Shown here one piece after another: positions 22,909 through 30,148 of a DNA stretch of 33,407 nucleotides; position 1 is the first letter of the stretch; each line of letters begins with the position of its first letter. The notes beneath the pieces are model-generated. The model ran no database searches, was not told the origin of the DNA, and saw nothing but the letters and a program-made list of their open reading frames with translations. A program made the position numbers and the translations under genes. The stretch spans positions 1 through 33,407 of the forward strand of contig CAYMEK010000050.1 of assembly GCA_964389305.1 (NCBI GenBank), in the 5' to 3' direction. The DNA is from CAYMEK01 sp964389305 (GTDB lineage: Bacteria; Spirochaetota; Spirochaetia; SZUA-6; DRHE01).

Positions 22909-23297
22909 ATATTCTCGATCGGAGTCGAGATCATTTCCTGCTGGCTGCCGTCGGCGTTCATGCGATACAGCTCGAATTTGCCGCTGCGGTCCGAGGTGAA
23001 GATGATCTTCGAGCCGTCCGGCGACCAGCTCGGAGCGGCATCCACCGCGCTGTTGTCGGTCAGCTTTTTGGGGGCTGTTCCGTCGGCGTTGATCACGAAG
23101 ATTTCCGGGTCCCCGTCATGGGTGGAGAGGAAGGCGATCTTCATTCCGTCCGGGCTGTACACGGGATCCGTTTTCACGCTTTGCTGTTGCTGGGCCATGA
23201 GGTTGGGGAAACACCCGCTAAGCGTTGCCGCCCCCGCCACAATCATTAGCGCTGCAACAACTCGCAGGATAGTACGGATACTCATATGCGGACGCAC
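22905..23297 (-). CDS. Short lipoprotein with two PD40/TolB-type propeller repeats
   Basis: This 130-residue lipoprotein has a signal peptide with lipobox LSGC (cysteine near residue 29), a QQQQ linker and two PD40 repeats of TolB type (VYSPDGMKIAFLSTHDGDPE and PSWSPDGSKIIFTSDRSGKF). TolB-like propellers normally need six blades, so two repeats are too few for a closed propeller. The protein may oligomerise or be a reduced relic. The GTG at 23297 is chosen for GGGAGG 6 bases upstream; an ATG four codons later is possible. It is co-transcribed and overlaps with the aminotransferase gene, a pairing I cannot explain. Confidence 0.8.
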   Translation of the reverse strand: MRPHMSIRTILRVVAALMIVAGAATLSGCFPNLMAQQQQSVKTDPVYSPDGMKIAFLSTHDGDPEIFVINADGTAPKKLTDNSAVDAAPSWSPDGSKIIFTSDRSGKFELYRMNADGSQQEMISTPIENM

Positions 23298-23500
23298 GTT
23301 ATTCCTCCCGTTCGGCAGTGCCGGTTTTGCGCCTGAAAGACTTGACGGCACTGCCAGGATTTATACGAGTCACAGTAGCAGCAAATTACGGGATGGTCAA
23401 ATGCGGAGCGAATACAGTCAGCCTGTCGAGACCCTGCCCGCCGCCGTCCCGGCGCAGAGCTCGAGTCTGAAAAAAAGTCGCTAGAGCGAAAAAAGAATCG

Positions 23501-23530
23501 TTGACGAATGATACTATATAATAATAATGG
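23501..23530 (+). promoter_or_regulatory. Candidate promoter of the barrel-protein gene
   Basis: TTGACG (23501-23506) precedes a run of overlapping TA-rich -10 candidates: TAATAA at 23522-23527 (15-base spacer) and TAATGG at 23525-23530 (18-base spacer). A perfect TATAAT (23517-23522) is also present but too close to this -35. The start point cannot be fixed. Confidence 0.4.
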
Positions 23531-23566
23531 ATAATGTTGTCAAATCAATTCATAGGGAGGTGCACA

Positions 23567-24259
23567 ATGAAAAAGCTCTGGCTGGCTGTACTTGCCCTGT
23601 TGATGGTCAGCGTCATCGGATTTAGCCTGGACCTGAGTGCCGGCGTCAAGGCGGGGTTCAGTGTCTCCAGCCATGCGGGCTCGGATTACAGAGATTTCCT
23701 CGATGATTGGCCTGCTGACAATGCTATGCATCTCGGTTTTCAATTCGGCGGGTTTGCGACGATCGGCCTTCTGGATTTCCTGGCAATCGAACCCGAGGTT
23801 CTGGTAGCCTTCTTGGGCAACACATTCAAAGAGGATGTTGAACCTTACGGATTCGAGGGCTACGCGAAGTACTACGATAAACTGACCTACCTGGAACCGG
23901 CCGTGCTGGCCAAGCTCCGGTTCGGCAGCTTCTACGTTTTTGCCGGTCCGATGCTCATGGTCAGGTTAGGAAAAGGAAAATACGGGCACAAAGCCGATGA
24001 TGAGGTCGTAGAAGATATTCTAGATGCTGTATATGGCAGCGGGGATCAAGACTACGAAGATGACGATTTTGCCAAAACCGTCCTGGCTGTCACCGGTGGA
24101 GGCGGTTACATGGTTCCCGCCGGACCGGGAGCCCTGTTAGTCGAGGTAAGAGGCCAGTACAGCCTTCAAAACATGCTCAATGAAGACGTATATTTAGATA
24201 CATTTCACAATTACGCACTAATGATGATGCTGGGCTACAGCTATTCGTTCCGGAAGTAG
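23567..24259 (+). CDS. Outer-membrane beta-barrel protein (porin-family-like)
   Basis: This 230-residue exported protein has signal peptide MKKLWLAVLALLMVSVIGFS. The mature start LDLSAGVKAGFSVSS is typical of small eight-stranded barrels (PorT/OMP_b-brl-like). Later strands include LGFQFGGFATIGLLDFLAIE, FYVFAGPMLMVRLG and LLVEVRGQYSLQNML, with an acidic loop (YEDDDF) near residue 165. AGGGAGG lies 6 bases before the ATG at 23567, which is preferred over an upstream in-frame ATG. It resembles the barrel protein at 485-1078 in plan but not in sequence. It is followed 25 bases later by the EEP-fold gene on the same strand. Confidence 0.82.
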   Translation: MKKLWLAVLALLMVSVIGFSLDLSAGVKAGFSVSSHAGSDYRDFLDDWPADNAMHLGFQFGGFATIGLLDFLAIEPEVLVAFLGNTFKEDVEPYGFEGYAKYYDKLTYLEPAVLAKLRFGSFYVFAGPMLMVRLGKGKYGHKADDEVVEDILDAVYGSGDQDYEDDDFAKTVLAVTGGGGYMVPAGPGALLVEVRGQYSLQNMLNEDVYLDTFHNYALMMMLGYSYSFRK

Positions 24260-24265
24260 CTGTTT

Positions 24266-24283
24266 CCTCGTGATCCTCGTGAT
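24266..24283 (+). repeat. Tandem 9-base duplication CCTCGTGAT at a start codon
   Basis: Two perfect copies of CCTCGTGAT (24266-24274, 24275-24283) end directly before the ATG at 24284, where a Shine-Dalgarno would be expected. Slippage duplication is the simple explanation. The effect on translation is unknown. Confidence 0.7.
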
Positions 24284-25324
24284 ATGAAGAATCTGCCTGC
24301 CGGTCTGCTGCTGCTCGGATCGCTTCTGTCTCCAGGGTTTCTGGAGGCAGCCAGCATCCGGGTGATAACGATCAACGTCTGGGCGGGACTGGACTACAAG
24401 GGCTCGCTGAAAATGGGTGAATACGAAGATCCGGGGCAAAGGGCAAGACGCACCTCGGTTCTGGTCGCGGAGCTCAAAGAGCTGGATCCGGAGGTGGTGG
24501 CGGTCAACGAGGCCAACAAGCTTCCCGGCTACGCGAGGTCTCTGGCTCACAAGTTGGGCTACGACTTCACCTATCATGTCGGCCTGGGGGGATTGCGGAT
24601 CGGGCCGGTCGGTCTTCCGGTGAACCTCAGGGAAGGGGACGCGCTGCTGGTCAAGAAATACTTGGGGCTGCGGCGGGCCGGCAGGAAGCAGCTTTCGGGG
24701 GGGCCGGTGGGCAATATCTTCATGGCCCACTTCGCCGACGCCACCCAGGTAATTGCCGCCAGGATTCACCTCGCCGGCCTGGAGGTGTATGTGTTCAACA
24801 CCCACTGGCACGCCTCCCCCTTTCCCACGCCGGAATACCTTCGCCAACTGCGGCAGCGGCATGATTCGGGCCTGATCGACCGGCAGCGCTACGAGCAGCT
24901 GGTTGCCGAGGCGGGCGACGGGCAGGAGTGGCGCCTCGATGAAGCCCGCAAGACAGTGGCCTTTATCGATCGGGTGGCGGGGGATCATCCGGTGATTCTC
25001 CTGGGAGACTTCAATGCAGAAAGCTCCTCGCCGGAGATCGGCATACTCAAAACGGCGGGCTTCAGAGACGCTTTTGCCGAGGCGGGCGAAGGCCCGGGTT
25101 ACACCTGGGACGGAACAAGGAACTCCAACATCCGGCTGCAGAAAGAAACCTTCCCCGAGGACTTCTGGCTGGAGCCGACCCGCAAGCGCATCGACTTCAT
25201 CTTCCTGCGCGGAGACGCCCTGCGGGTGATCCGCTGCCGGGTGGTCTTCGACCGACCCGCGCTCGGGACGTATCCCTCGGACCACTTCGGGGTCATGGCG
25301 GACATCGAAATACTGGGCGAGTAG
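24284..25324 (+). CDS. Exported endonuclease/exonuclease/phosphatase-family hydrolase
   Basis: This 346-residue metal-dependent phosphodiesterase has the DNase I/sphingomyelinase fold, with a signal peptide (residues 1-22). All catalytic positions are visible: Asn31 (INVWAG), Glu76 (VVAVNEAN), His174 (FNTHWH), Asp242 and Asn244 (LLGDFNAES), Asp304 (RKRIDFIF), and Asp333-His334 (YPSDHFGV). As it is exported, it likely cleaves extracellular nucleic acid, phospholipid head groups or inositol phosphates; sequence does not decide which. No Shine-Dalgarno is seen, only the tandem CCTCGTGAT repeat. It lies 25 bases after the barrel gene and is probably co-transcribed with it. Confidence 0.88.
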   Translation: MKNLPAGLLLLGSLLSPGFLEAASIRVITINVWAGLDYKGSLKMGEYEDPGQRARRTSVLVAELKELDPEVVAVNEANKLPGYARSLAHKLGYDFTYHVGLGGLRIGPVGLPVNLREGDALLVKKYLGLRRAGRKQLSGGPVGNIFMAHFADATQVIAARIHLAGLEVYVFNTHWHASPFPTPEYLRQLRQRHDSGLIDRQRYEQLVAEAGDGQEWRLDEARKTVAFIDRVAGDHPVILLGDFNAESSSPEIGILKTAGFRDAFAEAGEGPGYTWDGTRNSNIRLQKETFPEDFWLEPTRKRIDFIFLRGDALRVIRCRVVFDRPALGTYPSDHFGVMADIEILGE

Positions 25325-25460
25325 CGGATCCGGCGGCTGTCGCCGGCAGCTCGCCCTGCGGCTCGCACCCATGGCCGAAAGCGAATTCTTTTTGCTGTTC
25401 TCGCAACCTTTTGCACTCAAAACAGTCATTCAATTCAACAATCCCTGGGAGAGGATCGAG

Positions 25461-27290
25461 ATGAGCAGAAAAATTCTACTGGTTTACCCGCGTATCCCAA
25501 CCACCTATTGGAGCTATAAATACGCCCTGCCGTTTGTGCGCAAGAAGGCTTTGCTGCCCCCGCTCGGGCTGCTTACCGTGGCCGCGCTGCTTCCAGAAGG
25601 CTACGAGCTGCGTCTGGTCGACATGAACACCTCGGAGCTGAAGAGTGCGGATCTGGAGTGGGCCGATCTGGTATTCCTGTCCGCGATGCTGGTTCAGAAG
25701 CAGTCCTTCGAGAAGGTTGTCGCCCTCTGCCGGCAGGCAGGGAAGACGGTGGTGGCCGGCGGCCCCTATCCTACCACCTCCTGGGAGAAGATCGAGGGAG
25801 TGGATCATTTCGTACTGGACGAGGCGGAGTATACCCTGCCGGAGTTCCTCCGCGATCTGGAGTCCGGCAAGCCCGGACCGGTGTACAGGGACGAGAGAAA
25901 GCCGGAGCTGGCCCTGACGCCGCCGCCGCGCTTCGATCTTATCGACGTGATGAGCTACGAAAGCATGCCCCTGCAATTCTCCCGGGGCTGCCCGTTCAAC
26001 TGTGAGTTCTGCGACATCATCGAGCTGTTCGGACGGAAGCAGCGGACCAAGGATCCGCAGCAGTTCCTGACAGAGGTGGAACGGCTGTACGCCACCGGCT
26101 TCAGGGGCTCCCTGTTCGTCGTGGACGACAACTTCGTAGGCAACAGGCAAAAAGTCAAGGAGCTGCTGGTTCCTTTGGCTTCCTGGCAGCGGGAACACGG
26201 CTTTCCCTTTACCCTGTCCACCGAGGCGAGCATTACCCTGGCCCAGGATAATGAGCTGCTCGACCTGATGGTTGCGGCCGGATTTTCCATGGTGTTTATC
26301 GGCATCGAGACGCCGGATGCCTGCGCCCTGGCCCGAGCGGGCAAGAGTCAAAATCTGCGGGAGGACGTGCTGACCAGCGTCATAAAGATCCAGGAAAAAG
26401 GAATCGAGGTATCCGGAGGATTCATCGTCGGCTTCGACGGGGAAAGCGAGGACATTTTCGAGCGGCAGCGGGCCTTCATCCAGCGATCTGCTATTTCCAC
26501 GGCCATGGTGGGGCTGCTCATTGCCCTGCCCAACACCCGGCTGCACCGCCGTCTCGAACGCGAGGGACGCATTCTCTCAGACAGCCTGGGCAACAATACC
26601 CACAACTTCGACTTGAACTTCGTGCCCTACATGCCCCGGGAAAAGCTGTTGAGCGGATACAAGTGGCTGCTCGGGCAGATTTACTCCGCCCGCAGCTATT
26701 TCCAGCGCTCGCTGACCCTGATCAAACGCCTGCCGGGCCGGCGCGCACCGGGAAGTCCAAACCAAAGAGCCGGCCGCTGCGGGGAATCGCCGCCGGCCGG
26801 TAGTATGGAGACCGCCGCGCAACAGGCTTCTGCAGCCCGGACGATTCCTAGAAAGATCCGTCTTGCCGAGATAGCGGCCTTCTTGAGGTCCCTAGTACGG
26901 CAGAGCTTTTCATCTTACGGGAAACACTATCTGCGCTTTCTGATCCAGGTGGTCCGGCACGATATCTCCAAGATCCCCTGGGCAGTGACCCTGGCGGTTC
27001 GGGGACACCACTTTGTCCGTATCACCCGGGAGATGCTCAAAGCCGATGCCTTTGCAGCTCTGATCCGGGACAAGCTCGACGTTCTCGGGGAGGTCACCGC
27101 CGCCAACCGGATCAACCAGAGGATACGTCTGGAAGACCTGGAACAGCGAATACGGGGGCTTCTGCGCACCGTGCAGACCGCGTACCGGGAGCTCGGAAGG
27201 GGAGTGCAGAATCTGGTAGTGGATACATTCCTGGATTTTGAAAGCCGCTGCCAGACCGCGCTTCACCGCCTCAGGCTGTCCTACGGTTAG
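25461..27290 (+). CDS. B12-binding-domain radical SAM protein (HpnP/DUF4070 type)
   Basis: This 609-residue enzyme has an N-terminal cobalamin-binding-like domain (residues 1-140, KILLVYPRIP, LPPLGLLTVAALLP and VVAGGPYPT). A radical SAM core follows, with the [4Fe-4S] motif CPFNCEFC (Cys177, 181, 184). The DUF4070-like end is FVPYMPREKLLSGYKWLL (about 390-410). Relatives include the hopanoid C-2 methylase HpnP and other methylases acting on unactivated carbon. From about residue 430 there is a 180-residue extension that HpnP-type proteins usually lack; its first part is basic and low-complexity, the rest helical. The ATG at 25461 has GGAGAGG upstream. No hopanoid genes adjoin, so the substrate is open. 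Confidence 0.87.
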   Translation: MSRKILLVYPRIPTTYWSYKYALPFVRKKALLPPLGLLTVAALLPEGYELRLVDMNTSELKSADLEWADLVFLSAMLVQKQSFEKVVALCRQAGKTVVAGGPYPTTSWEKIEGVDHFVLDEAEYTLPEFLRDLESGKPGPVYRDERKPELALTPPPRFDLIDVMSYESMPLQFSRGCPFNCEFCDIIELFGRKQRTKDPQQFLTEVERLYATGFRGSLFVVDDNFVGNRQKVKELLVPLASWQREHGFPFTLSTEASITLAQDNELLDLMVAAGFSMVFIGIETPDACALARAGKSQNLREDVLTSVIKIQEKGIEVSGGFIVGFDGESEDIFERQRAFIQRSAISTAMVGLLIALPNTRLHRRLEREGRILSDSLGNNTHNFDLNFVPYMPREKLLSGYKWLLGQIYSARSYFQRSLTLIKRLPGRRAPGSPNQRAGRCGESPPAGSMETAAQQASAARTIPRKIRLAEIAAFLRSLVRQSFSSYGKHYLRFLIQVVRHDISKIPWAVTLAVRGHHFVRITREMLKADAFAALIRDKLDVLGEVTAANRINQRIRLEDLEQRIRGLLRTVQTAYRELGRGVQNLVVDTFLDFESRCQTALHRLRLSYG

Positions 27291-27352
27291 GGCTCTCCAT
27301 CCCGACACTCGATGAAGGAGCGGGGCCGCCCGCGGATAGGGCCTCTTGGCCC

Positions 27353-28015
27353 TCAATCCTCCACGATCAGATTATCCAGTTCGTTGGTGTCGTCGGGCTT
27401 GATGGGGAAGTGCTCCCTGATCAACTCGCCGCAGCGCCGTACGGCCCGGCAGATCGCTTCGCTTTGCCGGCGCTGTTTAATACTCTGAATTACCAGATCT
27501 ACTATTTCCTGCCACACCCGGGCGTCCACCCTGGCATTGATCCCTTCGTCGGCCAGGACGCAGGCCCTGCGCTCGAACACCGAGATGAAGATCAGGATGC
27601 CGGTCCTGTCTCGGGTGTTGGCGAGCCCTCTGCGGAAAAAGGAGGTCAGCGCGGCTTCCTCTACCTCCTCGGCGATCTCCCCTTTCGAGATGAACAGGCG
27701 CTTGAAAGCCGGCAGGCGTTTGAGCAGCTCGTGGAACAGCAGGAAGGTCACGGCGAACACGGCCGGAAACAACCAGAGGTAGTAGACGCTAACCTCGGCC
27801 CAGGACCTGCGAATACTGACGGCCAGAGTGACAACGATCGATATCAACAGGCTGATAGCCAGAGCGCCGATCAGGTTGGCCGTGGGGTAATGATAGCTGG
27901 CAGAGACCACCATGGGGACTATCTCCCCGGAGGTGCTTTTTTCCACCTCCCGGACGCAGCCTTCGATCTTTTTCTTTTCGGCCTCGGAAAGAAACCTGGC
28001 GGTTGGATTCTTCAT
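27353..28015 (-). CDS. Membrane-bound TPM-domain protein
   Basis: This 220-residue protein begins with the TPM start (LSEAEKKKIEGCVREVEKST, SGEIVPMVV), then two membrane segments (about residues 47-68 and 79-97). The rest of the TPM domain follows (TGILIFISVFERRACVLAD, then GINARV). TPM domains have been called phosphatases, but their main role appears to be in membrane-protein turnover or repair. It is the third gene of the LemA-TPM-TPM unit, 21 bases after the Gly-rich TPM gene, with GGAGGGACAGG before its ATG. The order LemA, TPM, TPM is widely conserved in bacteria. Confidence 0.88.
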   Translation of the reverse strand: MKNPTARFLSEAEKKKIEGCVREVEKSTSGEIVPMVVSASYHYPTANLIGALAISLLISIVVTLAVSIRRSWAEVSVYYLWLFPAVFAVTFLLFHELLKRLPAFKRLFISKGEIAEEVEEAALTSFFRRGLANTRDRTGILIFISVFERRACVLADEGINARVDARVWQEIVDLVIQSIKQRRQSEAICRAVRRCGELIREHFPIKPDDTNELDNLIVED

Positions 28016-28036
28016 TATCCTGTCCCTCCTGCAGTG

Positions 28037-28939
28037 CTACCAGCTTCCTGAGGCCCCGCCGCCGCCGAAGCCGCCGCCTCCGCCGGAGAAGCCCCCACCG
28101 CCTGAAAATCCGCCTCCACCGAAGCCGCCTCCGTAGAAGCGTCCACCCCGGCCTCTCCGGGCCGCTGAGAACAGGAAAAAGCTGGGGAGCAGCAGCCCGC
28201 CGGCGAATCCCAGAGGAATGAAAAACAGAGCGATCACCAGGCTAAGGGGCAGCACGAGCCAGGCGACCAGGGGCAGCAGGACCGCCCCCGCCACCGCGCC
28301 GATGATCCGCCTGCGGGAGCCGAGGACCGAAAGGACCACCAGGAGGATGAAAAAGGGAAACAGGCTCGCCCTGGCCCCGAGACGAGGCCTGGGCGCTGCC
28401 TGCTCTGGGGCTTCGTACTCGCCCCGCACCGCGGCCACAATAGCTTCCGCCCCGCGGATGAAGCCTTCGTCGAACTGCCCGGCCTTGAAGTACGGTGTGA
28501 TCTCGTAGTCTACGATGCGGCCGGCCAGGAGATCGGTAAGGCGCCCTTCCAGCCCGTAGCCGACCTCGATCCGCACCCGGCGTTCGGCCTGGGCCACGAG
28601 CAGCAGCACGCCGTTGTCGTACTCGGCCTGGCCGAGCCCCCAGCTTTCCGCCACCCGGATCGAGTAGCCTTCCAGGTCCTCGCCCTCCAGGGAAGGAATG
28701 GTCAGCACTGCGACCTGGGTCGAATCGGTCTGCTCCAGCTCGCGGAAAAGGCTGTCGAGGCGGGATTCCGTCTCCGGCGAGATCATGTCCGCGTAATCGT
28801 TGACCCGCCCCCTTAGCTGCGGCACCTCCAAGGCGCCGGCGGTGGAGGCGAGAAGGAAGAAAAGCAGGAGCAGACCACCGGCGGCGACCGCCCTCATCCG
28901 CTGGAAAAATGCGGGACTCGCTCTATTGCCTTCCGACAT
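28037..28939 (-). CDS. Exported TPM-domain protein with glycine-rich tail (YgcG family)
   Basis: This roughly 300-residue protein has an N-terminal signal/anchor (LLLLFFLLASTAGAL). The TPM domain runs from about 40 to 165 (NDYADMISPE, TQVAVLTIPSLEG, DNGVLLLVAQ). Two hydrophobic segments lie at about 190-240, and a glycine-rich tail ends in GGFGGGGASGSW. That tail is typical of YgcG-type TPM proteins, which occur next to LemA. The ATG at 28939 is used; a TTG overlapping the lemA stop (28960) is an alternative and would add 7 residues. Its partners are LemA upstream and the second TPM protein downstream. Confidence 0.9.
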   Translation of the reverse strand: MSEGNRASPAFFQRMRAVAAGGLLLLFFLLASTAGALEVPQLRGRVNDYADMISPETESRLDSLFRELEQTDSTQVAVLTIPSLEGEDLEGYSIRVAESWGLGQAEYDNGVLLLVAQAERRVRIEVGYGLEGRLTDLLAGRIVDYEITPYFKAGQFDEGFIRGAEAIVAAVRGEYEAPEQAAPRPRLGARASLFPFFILLVVLSVLGSRRRIIGAVAGAVLLPLVAWLVLPLSLVIALFFIPLGFAGGLLLPSFFLFSAARRGRGGRFYGGGFGGGGFSGGGGFSGGGGGFGGGGASGSW

Positions 28940-28956
28940 GGCCTGGCTCTTGTTTC

Positions 28957-29553
28957 TCAAAAGCTCACCTTCGGGGCTTCCCGGGCCGCAGCGTCAGCCT
29001 CGAAGTAGGCCTTGCGTTCCAGGTGCAGCAAGAGGTTGTTGGTGATCGAATAGGGGAATCTGCGGATCGAGAAGTTGAAGCGCTCCACTGCCTCGTTGTA
29101 GCGCTGCCGGGCCACGCTGATGCGGTTCTCCGTTCCCTCGAGCTGATGCTGCAGGTCCCGGAAGTTCTGGTTGGCTTTCAGGTCGGGGTAGTTCTCCACC
29201 ACCACGAGCAGCCGGGACAGAGCCGAGGACAGCGAGCCCTGGGCCTCCTGGAAACGGGACACCGCCTCCGGATCGCTGAGCATCTCCGGGCTGAGCTGCA
29301 CGGAGGTGGCTCGGGCCCGCGCATTGACTACCGCCTCCAGGGTTTCCCGCTCGTGGGTCGCGTAACCCTTGACCACCTCGACAAGGTTGGGAATCAAGTC
29401 GGAGCGGCGTTGAAGCTGGGCGTCCAGATCACCCCAGGCTTTGAACACCGCCTCCTCGTTGCGCTGGATCGCGTTGTAGCCGCAGCCGGAAAGAACAAGC
29501 ACTATCGCGGCTAACAGCAAAGTATAAGATGTTCTCTTGAATGAACCCTTCAT
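28957..29553 (-). CDS. lemA: LemA family lipoprotein
   Basis: This 198-residue protein is LemA-like. It has an N-terminal membrane/lipoprotein signal with lipobox LSGC (cysteine at residue 24). The conserved helical core follows: YNAIQRNEEAVFKAWGDLD, LQRRSDLIPNLVEVVKGY and NARARATS, then YNEAVERFNFSIRRFP. LemA proteins are helical bundles of unknown biochemical role, often with TPM proteins. It is the first gene of the three-gene unit; AAAGGAG lies upstream of the ATG and a promoter is placed at 29590-29618. The stop overlaps an alternative start of the next gene. Confidence 0.92.
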   Translation of the reverse strand: MKGSFKRTSYTLLLAAIVLVLSGCGYNAIQRNEEAVFKAWGDLDAQLQRRSDLIPNLVEVVKGYATHERETLEAVVNARARATSVQLSPEMLSDPEAVSRFQEAQGSLSSALSRLLVVVENYPDLKANQNFRDLQHQLEGTENRISVARQRYNEAVERFNFSIRRFPYSITNNLLLHLERKAYFEADAAAREAPKVSF

Positions 29554-29922
29554 ATCCGCTTCGCTCCTTTTTCACACGGTCATCGTAATAATGTACGGGT
29601 TCGTCTTCCGGATTTCAAGGACCGGCGGGAAAAAACAGATACTAGAAATCCCCGTTCTCCCTGAGATCGGCGTAACCCGCCCTCCGGCGCCTGCACCGCC
29701 GGCCCGCCGCATACGGGGTTTTTGAAAAAGCGGATCGCCGGCGTCCGTGCTCTCGGCGTTGCAGCTCTGGCCATCGGGAGGATCATTTTATACAATACTC
29801 ACGACATGGCCGGGACTGTGAGAAGCGCTTCCTCGCCGTAAGAGGCTGCATCGACGGGATTGTGAATCACGGAAAGAGGCAGGATCCACTGCAGGATGAA
29901 AAAAGGAGCCATGGGAGACAGG
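29554..29922. other. Divergent intergenic region between lemA and the ilv unit
   Basis: Nearly 370 bases without a gene. On the minus side there is a promoter-like pair TTGAAA (29613-29618), 17 bases, TACATT (29590-29595) for the lemA unit. On the plus side TACAAT (29791-29796) is a fair -10 for the small-protein/ilvBH unit, but no -35 at the right distance is seen. No leader-peptide attenuator or T-box is recognisable upstream of ilvB. The middle is GC-rich without further structure that I can support. Confidence 0.5.
29590..29618 (-). promoter_or_regulatory. Candidate promoter of the lemA-TPM-TPM unit
   Basis: Minus strand TTGAAA (29613-29618), 17-base spacer and TACATT (29590-29595), 37 bases upstream of the lemA start codon. 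The -35 matches 5 of 6 consensus bases, the -10 matches 4 of 6. Confidence 0.5.
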
Positions 29923-30129
29923 ATGGAAGAGAGGTTGGAACATATCAGGAAGAGGATGAAGCAATCCAAGGCTTACTACAGCCGCTACAGCCCCCGGGCT
30001 GATTTGATGTACGAGATAGACGAAGCCGACGACGACGTGAGATGGATGATCTACGAGATCGAGCGCCTGCGCAAGGAGAACGCCGAACTGATCCGCCGCC
30101 TGAACGGCGGCGATGACGAAGCGTATTGA
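29923..30129 (+). CDS. Small acidic/basic coiled-coil protein
   Basis: This is a 68-residue soluble, highly charged helical protein with no signal peptide or membrane segment. The C-terminal half (DVRWMIYEIERLRKENAELI, then RRLNGG) has the heptad pattern of a coiled coil, and the start (MEERLEHIRKRMKQSKAYYS) is basic. The ATG at 29923 has GGGAG 5 bases upstream; in-frame ATGs at 29911 and 29896 are possible. It precedes ilvB by 19 bases on the same strand and is likely co-transcribed. I recognise no family. It was kept because of its good ribosome site, its position and its coherent helical sequence. Confidence 0.6.
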   Translation: MEERLEHIRKRMKQSKAYYSRYSPRADLMYEIDEADDDVRWMIYEIERLRKENAELIRRLNGGDDEAY

Positions 30130-30148
30130 CCGACGAAAGGAGCAGGAT

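Noticed and set aside
24218..25429. 403-codon open frame on the minus strand
   Set aside because: It is the antisense of the EEP-fold hydrolase, in which all catalytic residues are conserved on the + strand.
27338..27353. AGGGCC-TCTT-GGCCCT hairpin between convergent genes as a terminator
   Set aside because: The stem is only 6 bases and no T-tract follows on either strand.
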